DNA from: Sabellastarte sp. h YS-2021
Taxonomy: Eukaryota > Annelida > Polychaeta > Sabellida > Sabellidae
Length of the DNA: 64,000 nt
Direction of reading: 5' to 3'
Assembly: GCA_964017235.1 (NCBI GenBank)
Contig: OZ024930.1
Span: forward strand, 31,252,614-31,316,613
This document shows, piece after piece, positions 38,401 to 50,400 of this stretch. The translations under genes were made by a program, and so were the position numbers. The notes under the pieces are model-generated. The model made no database searches. It had not been told where the DNA came from and saw only the letters and a program-made list of their open reading frames with translations. Positions within the stretch are counted from its first letter, which is position 1. Every line of letters begins with the position of its first letter.

Positions 38401-41400
38401 CCATTTTTGGCAAAAATTCGAAAATTCAAAATGGCCGCCATTTTTGGGGAGGGGAAATTTTTTTGAAAATTGTAAAGATTACATTCCTTAGATACCCTGT
38501 GGGTCGAAAATTTTGCCAAAATCGCTCTATCTCGCACGGTTAAGGAGATAGAAGCAAATTTGTGTTTTGCCATTTTTGGCAAAAATTCGAAAATTCAAAA
38601 TGGCCGCCATTTTTGGGGAGGGGAAAATTTTTGGAAAATTGCAAAGATTGCATTCCTTAGATACCCTGTGGGTCGAAAATTTCGACGAAATCGCTCTATC
38701 TCGCACGGTTAAGGAGATAGAAGCAAATTTGTGTTTTGCCATTTTTGGCAAAAATTCGAAAATTCAAAATGGCCGCCATTTTTGGGGAGGGGAAAATTTT
38801 TGGAAAATTGCAAAGAGTGCATTCCTTAGTTACCCTGTGGGTCGAAAATTTCGACAAAATCGCTCTATCTCGCACGGTTAAGGAGATAGAAGCAAATTTG
38901 TGTTTTGCCATTTTTGGCAAAAATTCGAAAATTCAAAATGGCCGCCATTTTTGGGGATGGGAAAATTTTTTGAAAATTGTAAAGATTACACTCCTTAGAT
39001 ACCCTGTGGGTCGAAAATTTCGACAAAATCGCTCTATCTCGCACGGTTAAGGAGATAGAAGCAAATCTGTGTTTTGCAATTTTTGGCAAAAATTCGAAAA
39101 TTCAAAATGGCCGCCATTTTTGGGGATGGGAAAATTTTTTGAAAATTGTAAAGATTACATTCCTTAAATACCCTGTGGGTCGAAAATTTCGACGAAATCG
39201 CTCTATCTCGCACGGTTAAGGAGATAGAAGCAAATTTGTGTTTTGCCATTTTTGGCAAAAATTCGAAAATTCAAAATGGCCGCCATTTTTGGGGAGGGGA
39301 AAATTTTTGGAAAATTGCAAAGAGTACACTCCTTAGATACCCTGTGGGTCGAAAATTTCGACGAAATCGCTCTATCTCGCACGGTTAAGGAGATAGAAGC
39401 AAACTTGTGTTTTGCCATTTTTGGCAAAAATTCAAAATGGCCGCCATTTTGGGGAGGGGGAAATTTTTTGAAAATTGTAAAGATTACATTCCTTAGATAC
39501 CCTGTGGGTCGAAAATTTCGCCAAAATCGCTCTATCTCGCACGGTTAAGGAGATAGAAGCAAATTTGTGTTTTGCCATTTTTGGCAAAAATTCGAAAATT
39601 CAAAATGGCCGCCATTTTTGGGGAGGGGAAATTTTTTTGAAAATTGTAAAGATTACATTCCTTAGATACCCTGTGGGTCGAAAATTTTGCCAAAATCGCT
39701 CTATCTCGCACGGTTAAGGAGATAGAAGCAAATTTGTGTTTTGCCATTTTTGGCAAAAATTCAAAAATTCAAAATGGCCGCCATTTTTGGGGATGGGAAA
39801 ATTTTTTGAAAATTGTAAAGATTACACTCCTTAGATACCCTGTGGGTCGAAAATTTCGACAAAATCGCTCTATCTCGCACGGTTAAGGAGATAGAAGCAA
39901 ATCTGTGTTTTGCAATTTTTGGCAAAAATTCGAAAATTCAAAATGGCCGCCATTTTTGGGGATGGGAAAATTTTTTGAAAATTGTAAAGATTACATTCCT
40001 TAAATACCCTGTGGGTCGAAAATTTCGACAAAATCGCTCTATCTCGCACGGTTAAGGAGATAGAAGCAAATTTGTGTTTTGCCATTTTTGGCAAAAATTC
40101 GAAAATTCAAAATGGCCGCCATTTTTGGGGAGGGGAAAATTTTTTGAAAATTGCAAAGATTACATTCCTTAGATACCCTGTGAGTCAAAAAATTCTGTCG
40201 AAATCGCTCTTACGGTTTCTGAGATATTAAGATTTTTTCGTTTTTCACAAAAATTCAAGATGGCCGCCAAAAGTGGTGAAAATTGAAAATTTTCAATTTT
40301 GTACAGAATACTCTTCTACTACCCTGTGAGTCAAAAATTCTGTCGAAATCGCTCTATCTCTTACGGTTTCTGAGATATTAGCAAATTACTCAAAAGTAGT
40401 ACTGAAAATACACAATGAAGTACCTAAATGGCTATTACTCATGTACTGACAAAGCTATCAGTCCCAAATGCAATACCAAGCGAGCTATGGACATAACAAT
40501 CTTGTATTCAAAATTGTAGTAAAATATCTTTAATTATTTTGGCTTAAATGCACGGAAACCAATGGGTACTGAAAATAGCTGTACTTAAGTATTACTCAGT
40601 AAGCAAAAGAGGTACAACAGCCAAAAGCAATCCCAAGCAAGCTACTGACCCAATAAGCCTGCATACCAAATTTGGTGACAATAGCTCTAATACTTTTCCT
40701 TTAAATGAGCGGAAACCATGCGTGACGCCGGACATCGGACGCCGGACATCGGACGGCAGAAAAAGCAAAAATAATATATCCACCCCCCAGGGGGGTGGAC
40801 ATAATTCAGATTCAATTAAATGTGAATTAGATAAAGAACATAATCTATTCTCTAGCGAGGAGTACTAAAATGTCCTGTTTCTATGGCCGCAAGGTACCAC
40901 TTCTAATTTTGGCAATAGGAGATCTTTCATATCTAGGTAAATATAACTACACTCCTCTAAATCAATGTATTCTTTATACTGTCATGTCTCCAACAGCACG
41001 CAAACTTACCATAATGGTATATGTGGACAATGATTCACCAATAAAATCTTCTACAATTGCACCAGTCTGTAAAAATATACATAAAATGTGTAACAATCTT
41101 TGAAGGTTACACTCTGGCACATACTTATTGCTTTTACGTATAACAGTAAAGACAGGCGACAGGTTAAGTCCACAGAATTATGTTCATGGATAAACTTTAT
41201 TGGGATTATTTAACGACAGGCTTTAATTTGAAGAAAATCACACGATCAGGTAGCAATTTGGCAAAAACTGATCTGAACTGGGGTAACTAACTGAAAGCAC
41301 AAGTGAAGTAAATATGATGACTGATGTTAACATATTTTTTTCAAAAAACAATGTATCTGCAATCTGAATTCAGAATTAACATCTGTTTTAGGAATCTAAA

Positions 41401-44400
41401 AAGGCAATGATCATTTTCAATGCAACTGTAAATACTAAATAACATTGACATTTTGTTAATAAACAACATTTACGGATTATTTTTAAAGATTCAAATTACA
41501 CTGAATTTCACCTCGTTTCCAAATCAAACAGTAATGACAGCCAATATTACAATAAGAAACTATGAAATTAATTACGGCTCCAAAGTATTTTAAAAACTTA
41601 TGAATCAACATGAAAAACTATGCCTATTACTTACACTGAAATCAAGTTCATTTTGAATATTAAAGACTTAAAATATAACAAGGTCCCAAAATTTTCAATT
41701 TTGTACTATTTTCCCACTAACCGAGGTTTGGGGACTCCCTATATTTGGTTATGATTGCCCAAACTGGTCATAAAGTCTTTCAGTTCTTGAAAAATGAAAA
41801 ATATATCAGCAATTAGACAGTTTTATTTGCTTCACACAATTTACCCATAATTTTACTTTCTGAGTGAGGTTATCAGAAGCTATGGTAATGGTATTGACAT
41901 ATATGTATTTTATAAACCAGGGCGGTTGGGGAACTTAAAAAACCCACCATAAAAAAACCCCCGTTTTTGGACAGCCCTTAAAAAGCCTCACCCTTAAAAC
42001 TGATAGGGGCTTAAAAAATCCACCCTGCTCATTTCTGAATAAAGGTTCAAAAAGTGTAGTTTTATTATTTCAAATGCTTCATTGATACCACGCAGTGTGG
42101 TTTTATGATTTCAAAAGCTTTGTCACTTGTGGGGGTGGGGAGAAATGAAAGAGTATATTTATGTTTTTTTATTCTGAGATTATTGCAAGGATTGTACTTG
42201 TTGTTAGACGACTTCCCAGATGACTGTTGGCCTCTTCTAGTTAGACAAAAAGCCATTATTGTTTTTTTGAGTAGATCTATAAACCTGGAGAAATTCGAAC
42301 TTTGAGGCCAGCACTCAATGTCAACCGCAGAGCACCAAAAAAGTACCAAAACCCATTTTTGGTAATGGTTTCATCATTTTGTTTTGCCTGAAGTTCTACA
42401 ATATTCATTCCACTTTGGTATTCCAGCGGAATAATCCATAAATTACTCAAATACAATACCTCAACATTATAATGTATTTACAAAGAAGCAGTTTTGATGC
42501 AATTCACAGATTATACTACCCGTTACTTAGTTTCATGCTGCAAACCGATGTCATACGATAATGTAGATGCAAAAGTCTTTACATCATCTTTGCAAAAAGT
42601 GGTTTTTCCCAGACAAACAATTTGACATAAAAAGCAATATGTTGGCAAACAAGGCCGAAAGGGGTTTCGGTTTACTAGTGTGAGCCGCAAAGCCATCAGA
42701 AACACGAGTAGTGCACTGGGGCGGTCACCCATCCCAATACTCACGTAGCCACTTAACTTCGGTGAACAGATAGATACTCATCACGCTACGCCACAAATCA
42801 TGGAAGTCCGGAAACAGAAAAAAAGTGATCTCTAGAAGCGCAAGCCTCAATGGAGGTTGGGCTTGAAAACAGTGAACTGAAGTAACTGGTAGTTATGATG
42901 GTTAGAAGTAAAATGGGTCATACATACTGGTTTACATGACTTTGTGACAAATAAAAAAAGTATTGGAACTATTAGAATTCAGCAGTGTGGCAGGTTTTGA
43001 ATCATTAGCTGAGGGCTGACTCAGCCAGGGCTAGTAAGCGTCATCAATCTCATTATTATTCAAACTACAGCCCTTGAAAATGAGACAGTATGATGAATAT
43101 AAGCTCTCAGGTTGATACAATACATGTATATCTGCAACATCCTAATACAAGCCTGTACATTATTACAGTGGATAAGCATAATATTACCTGCTGAGTGATG
43201 TTTGGGGGGGTTATTACTCTGTCATCACTGCTTGTTACTGTATAACCCGAGGCATTTAGACTCGCTGGAGCAGGCTGGAATACTACAGACACTCTCTGTT
43301 GATAAGGATCTGCAGAGGCAGCTATCACAGGCATCCAGTGAGACAAGTTCACTGACAAATACAGGCACATAAACAGCTGCAGACTGTTGTCATATACTTT
43401 GTTAATGAGCAGAATATGATAAAGTATTCTGAGCAGAAAGCATTTCAGAAAAGACCATTCTGTATTTTATTGTTCAATATCAGTAGTTTTGTACATATTT
43501 CTATAAAACTGACCTCCAAGGAACCTTTTTTCTGTTACATTAAATGAAAATCGTTTCATTCAATGTTAAAGAGTAACAGTCAAAGACAATTCCTGCAGCT
43601 AAATATTACATATTGCTATAGCTCTTAACATGTGACATAGACATTTAATCTGCTAGCTCTTCTGTCTACTGAAAACACAAATAACACATTATTTCTATAC
43701 AAGGCTCTCACTGGAATGATCCACAACTTTATTGCTTGATGAACAGCCTATTTTCCCAACTGATGATAGAGGTCAATTGTTTACTTTATTTACACATGTA
43801 TGTGGCTTATGACATCCGACTGTAATTTTTCCCGACTGTAATCATTTATGTTTGGTTGTTTACATGTGTACGACTCCAATTTGCGACACCCAACGTCCGA
43901 CTTGCCACAGCGATTTTTCCACTGTGGGAGGGAAAAATCGGATCACAAGAGAAATTAGATGTGTGTTTATAAAATATTGAAAGGGTCGGCAAAAAATTCG
44001 CCATCAGAAATCAGCCACCGGATATCATAAGTTGCCTAAATCTGTATGTACACTTACTCGTCATTATACTATTAAACACATCTACATGTTGTAAGCTCAA
44101 CTGATTGCAATCCAAACTGTCAACCAAACAACAAAGGTTTCAACCGTTAACTGTGGTATTCGGCTTTAAGATTTTACATGTTGTTGCTGACATTCAATTA
44201 CCAGTTAAATGTTATAAGTGCTAAATGCCTTCAATGAAGGGACACTGCAGCATATTCTAAAACGATTGCAGTACTCATTGTCTTTTAGAATCATTTAAAA
44301 TCCTTTTTGCAACCTTTTTGTCACTTTTTTGTTGAAACAGGAAACAAGAGGTTTTTGCTAACAAAGCATCCCCAAAGGTTAGATGCAATATAGTATAAAG

Positions 44401-47400
44401 TAGAAAAAGCTTTTTGAAAAGAAAAACATGCAGTGCTGAGAGAAGAAGTAAAAGTTAAGCAGACAGTGTGGAGGTTTATGCATTAACATGAAAGAACAAG
44501 CAATCAGTGCCCGTGAACGGGCTCTGTGTCAGCTGACTGTGTGTTTTGAGTTTCAGAGTAGAAGTGACAGAAGAAAAGGACACAAAAGTTGCGCCCTGGA
44601 AATGGTATTCAGAAGGAAAGAAAGAAGCTATGCGTTACGGTGTAAAAAGTAAGTTAAAAACATATTTAAAGAAAATACTGCAAATGCAATAGTTTTCGAG
44701 TTACAACTGATTTACTCAGCAGTGAGAACATCAAAGTAGCTCTTACTCAGCTATGCCATGACCTACAGGTCTGCAATTTCACTATGTTATAGCTACCTCA
44801 AAAGTAGGTGAACAACATATTTAAAGAAAATACTATAAATGCAATAGTTTTCAAGTTGCAACTGATTTACTCCACAGTGAGAATCTAAAAATAGCTATTG
44901 CTCAGCTATGAAATAAGCTACAGGTCTGTAATTTTTCTATGTTGTAGCTGACCCAAAAGTAGGTGAATAACATATTTAAAGAAAATATTCTAATGTCACT
45001 AGTTTTCAAGATATAACTGGTTTACAACTGATTTACTCAACAGTGATAACATCAAAGTAGCTATCACTCAGCTATGGAAAGAGCTACAGGTCTGCAATAT
45101 TATTATGTTAGAGCTGACCCAAAACTATTTGAATAACATATTTATACAAAATACTGTAAACGTAATAGTTTTCAAGTTACAACTGATTTACTCAAGAGTG
45201 ATAAGCTCAAAATAGCTATTGCTCAGCTATGAAATAAGCTACAAGTCTGCAATTTTACGATGTTATAGCTGATCTAAAAGTAGGTGAATAACATATTAAA
45301 ACAAAATACTCTAACTGCAATAGTTTTGAAGTTACAACTGATTTACTTAAAAGTGATAACATCAAAGTAGCTATTACTCAGCTATGGAAAGAGCTAAAGG
45401 TCTGCAATTTTACTATGTTATAGCTGACCCAAAAGTAGCTGAATAACATATTTACACAAATTTCTGTAAATGCAATAGTTTTCCAATTACAACTGATTTA
45501 CTCAACAGTGAGAACCTCAAAGTAGCTATTACTCAGCTATGCAATGAGCCACAGGTCTGGAATTTCACTATGTTATAGCTGACCCCAAAATAGGTGAATA
45601 ACATATTGAAACAAAATACTCTAAATGCAATAGTTTTCAAGTTATAAGTGATTTACCCAACAGTGATAACCTAAAAGTAGCTATTACTTAGCTATGCCAT
45701 AAGCTACAGGTCTGCAATTTTACTATGTTATAGCTGACCCAAAAGTAGCTCAATAACATATTTATACAAAATTCTCTAAATGCAATAGTTTTCAAGTTAC
45801 AAGTGATTTTACTCATGATGGAAGTTACTGAAAAGTCCAAAAGTAGCTATTACTCACTTAGCTATTGAGATAGACACCCAAGTTACTCACCATGTTGTAG
45901 CTATGAAAAAAGTAGCTGAATAACATGTTTTAACAAAATGCTCTAAATGCAATACTTTTTAGTGCATGATTTCATGAATTTTAATGCATTAAAAATTATT
46001 TTAAAAATTCATAAAAAAATAATTAAGAAAGACCCAGGTCTGGCACTCACACAAGGGAATCTACTTGTGGCCTAGTACATATGTGCAAGATATGAGAGAA
46101 ACCCCTGCAATAGTCACTGAGAAAATTGTGATAAAGTGTTAAAATTTTCATACCTAGGGTGGGAGGTACCTCACTTATAATGGTTGTAGCAAACAGACGA
46201 ACAAACAGATCTGCATGCCTTGAATATTTTTTCATGCTAGATAGATAAGCTATCTTTTAAAAAAACAGCATGTCCCTGGGCCTTGTAGTTTCGGAGGAGA
46301 AGTCGCTCACGTGTACACGTACACGTATGTCCACGCCGCAGAGTGACAACATAATGTCAGCTGACTGACAAGTCAGCTGACATAATAATAGCCAGCCTCG
46401 GCAGGCAACTTCTTTGTAACAAGTATAGAGAACCCACGAGATGTTCTTGAAAAGATTCACAGGCCATGATTTCTTACAAGTAGTTTTCATATTTTGATAC
46501 CCAAGAAACAATTATAAGGGAGATATAGGGCCTTTTTGATATGATGACCCTCCTATTTGGCATTAAGGATGTGATATGGCAGCCATTTTGTTTCCAAAAT
46601 AAGGACACAATTACTGTCAAGCAAGTAAGTCAGGCGGTAAATCAGACTGGCTATATAAACTTTGCACAAATGGTTTCCCAATACCTCTTAATACATTCTA
46701 AAGCTCTACAAGCAGTAATAAAGGAGATAGAAGGCAAAAATACCAAATCGGCTATTTCGTGACCCCAGTTTGACCCATAAGAAGGGGGGGTGGGGGGTAA
46801 ATGTGACCGGCTATCTAAACTATTCACATATGGTTTCCCAATATCTCTTAACATATTCTAAAGCTGTAAAAGCAACAATAAAGGAGTTATAAGGCAAAAT
46901 GTCAAAATCGGCTATTTTATGACCCCCGTTTGACCCCTACAGGGGGATCGGGGGGAATTTGACTTGCTTTCTAGACTCTCCACATATGGTTTCCTACTAC
47001 CTCCCAATACATTTTATGGCACCAAATACGATACTGAAGAAGATAATAGGGGGTTCACATGAATTTGAAGATTTCTGGTTGGTACCTGTGAGAAAATTGC
47101 TCATAAATCGGTCAATTTTCATCGGATCGCTCCCAAAATCTAATCAGCTCGCGTTTTGATAGTATAAACATGTGTATGAATTGAAAAGCCTCTGCGGTCA
47201 GTAAATTTTGCTTAGCGGCAATGACGAGCAGGTGTATCCAAAACAAACTATTTTTTTATCATGTGACCTTGAAAAAAAATCAAAGGTCAAATTTAAGCAT
47301 GTGGAAAAATTTACCCACGCCTAAGTCATGTAACTGCCAAATATGGTTAGAAAGCTTCCAATGATCAGGAAGATATTCAAGAGAAACCATAATGCGGCGG

Positions 47401-50400
47401 TGGTGGTGGTGGTGGAAAGAAAGTGAAGCGAAAACAAATAAGCGACCTTTCAGGGATGCTTAACACTCTATGATAGGAGAGGGTTATTGTAATCAGTTTC
47501 ATTCGGTCTCTCTGTCCCTCTGCCTTTCTCTGTCTTCCTGTCTGTACTCATCTTTGCTCTTATAACCCCAAAACTGTAACATTTATCACATTCAAACTTT
47601 GTGGGCAGATTCTTCATGGAGTATACACACAATTCTCCAAATTTGGTGAAATTTGAGTTAAAATTAAAATCAGGAGGTAGTTTTTCTTATTTTCAATTGG
47701 GTATAAACAAAGACATCAGCTTCTCTTCGTCACGTACGTAAATTAATATCATGCCAGGATTCTTCACAATTTCCTGCTGTCAATATTTTGGAAACAATGT
47801 AACCTATAATTTATGTCATTTATATCACTAGAAAGGGTATTACTACAGGACTTCTGCTAGTGTTTATTGTGTAAAAATCCATGCAGAAATGGTGGAGAAA
47901 TCACAAGTTAAACAATAACGTTTGTACATTCAAATTTGATAAATACAATTCAAATGTCAAAAATAAACAGCTGCCACTGTAGCTCTGTGTAGAGTGTTGG
48001 ACTTGTAATTCCAAGGTCCTGGGTTCACCTCCCAGGCTCCCAGGTGGATCAACTTTTGGAAAATGTATTTTATTTTTATTTTAAAAGTTTTTTATATGAT
48101 GAAAACTGGAAAATTTTAAATCAAAGCATTTTAATTTTTTTCTGGAAAACTTTAACCATGATCTCAATTGTGAGAGTGGATTAACAATCACAGACAATCT
48201 ATCTGCCAACCCAGGCTCAAACACAAGGAATCCCCAAAGTATTTATTATTATTATTATTATATTCTGAATGCAACAGCTGTAAGCTTTTCCTTGAGCAAA
48301 TAAGTTGTATTTCTGTAAAAACTGCAGTAACAGTAATCACAAAAAATTTGGTCATATAGAGTCGAGCGTTTTGCTCTCTCTAAGCGCATCTTGTTCTACT
48401 TGTTAAAAGAATAATACTGCTTGGAAACTGTAAGTTAAGGATTTACAGTTAGTTAACGTTCAGTTGGTAAATAAACATTTACATCGAACAGTTAACAGTT
48501 AGCCAACCACAAAATTAGACAGAGCATTTCCCCTTTACTAAAAACTACTGTCAATCATGAACCAGAATCTGGGTCCATTCCACATTCCAGTCTTAACGGT
48601 TTAATACAGGAATAAATGACATATTTGAGTGCTTTATGATGGCTTCAAACTATTGATCAGCTGTATTTAGCCCAGGAAAGGGTTTACTGGTTTAATACAG
48701 ATGATCCATGGTTTTAAACCATCATAAAGCACAGGAATATGTCATTTACTCCTATTCTAAAATAGTTACATTAACATTTTGATCAAAATTTCATGCAAGT
48801 AAATCTTATGCAAAAATCAAAAATCCAAGGCCACATTGGGTGTTCCATCAATAAAATATACATGGTGATAGCCAGGGTTAAAGAGCAAGTATTTTGTTAC
48901 TCTATATTCATAGAATTTGTTATGAAATACTAGTATTGAGAGATTGCAATTGTGGATGCTTTCAACTTGTTGCAAGCTTTAAAACGATATGCTATTTGTT
49001 AATTCCAAGCAAGAAATAACAATTTTATAAATATTTTAACCACTTATTTTACCGCAATTTTTGTTTGTTTACATCTGTAAACCATGAGACGATGTACATA
49101 GAATTCAAAAGTGTTACTGTATTTACCGTTCTGTATACGCAATTTCATAATTGTGCAAAAGACATGTCCATGGGCACTTTGCAGTCTACCACTTTAGGAT
49201 GACGGATCTTTACATGTTCCTTGTGCAAAAATGTTAACAAAAGCTATGTATTCTAAAAATAGAAGTGTTGTTTGTTATACACATGAGTCTGAGGGACCAT
49301 TAAAAGTGTGCTAAAATGATTCAAAAAAGAATTGTATTAAAGCTTTATACCAGACTGGAAATTGGTACAACAATCATTTAACTGCAGTATAATATAGACT
49401 CTAATCTTTCACTGTAGACTAGGAAACAACTACTGCATTTCTATGAATATTCAGCACTTACTTATTTCCAGAGGTGGAGTGGAAGGTACCAGGATGGTGT
49501 AGTTTGTCTGTTCGTTGCTGGGCAATGAGGTGATGGTCAGATTGTATGGCACTCCTAGAAGGATGGATATGTTGGGAGCTGTAAAGACTGGCTAAAAAGC
49601 AAAGCAACATTAATAAAAGAATTAGAGTAAGAAATCTAAAATTCGCCACATATCTGAAATTCGCCACATGTGAAAATACTAATAAAATAAACGAATTGTG
49701 GTGAGATTTGTTGAATGTATAGTAAATTAAGGCTTTTTGAACTGAAAAATACCAATTTTTAGACAAAAAGATCATTTTCTTCATAAAATTAACTAAGGTT
49801 TTAGAGGTGGCGAATTTTAGATTCCTGGCGAATTTTAGATTTCTTACTCTATAACTTTCGAAAAAGGAGTGGAAAAATTGGGCCAAGAATTCAAAACACT
49901 ATTTTCTATACTTAAAAATATCTGAGACGTTCCTTTATATTTTTACTGCATTCAAACCTGAGTATTTCTTCATGACATTTCTGTTACATGCTAAGTCACT
50001 ACAGGGATGGGTTGGCATCAAAAATGTGTCATCGGGAGGTCACCAATGCAAAACTGTTCCAATTCTGGGACTTAATGTTTTAGTACACCCCAATGAAACA
50101 CTGACGTTTCCTTTCAACAACATTGCAATAAAGTCCGCAAATATACAAAATACAGAATAAGGTGTGCAATTTCTTCAAATTTGAGGTTTGTTTCCAATAT
50201 TTTAAGTTTTCCTTCCATTACATGTGTTAACCAGCATGATGGAGGGTATAAAGTGTGATAACTTAATTATCAAAACATGGCAGTTCTGCTTAAAGAGGTC
50301 GCTATAAAAATCTGCAAAAGCACAAAAAAATATGGGATAAAAAATTGCAATTTCTTTAGATTTGGGGTATGTTAACAATATTCTAAGAGTTCCTTCTATT

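Larger units (their letters stand above)
34261..40805 (+). mobile_element. Composite element copy 2 with expanded satellite core
   Basis: Same family as 16,573-18,907. Left arm with hairpin (ACACAT/ATGTGT, 34,331-34,346) and AATGTCCACCC; core 34,374-40,395; right arm to the perfect terminal hairpin (arms TCCACCCCCC/GGGGGGTGGA, 40,779-40,799) and CATAAT. It sits in IL-17R intron 6, antisense to the gene, and makes up over 60% of that 10.2-kb intron. Confidence 0.7.

Noticed and set aside
34470..40094. Dozens of repeated 74-, 101- and 104-codon open frames on both strands
   Set aside because: They follow the 169/160-bp satellite period, appear on both strands at once, and have no start context, splice sites or domain.
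47973..48037. Functional tRNA-Thr gene
   Set aside because: D-loop and acceptor stem deviate, and no proper terminator or mature 3' end is seen.
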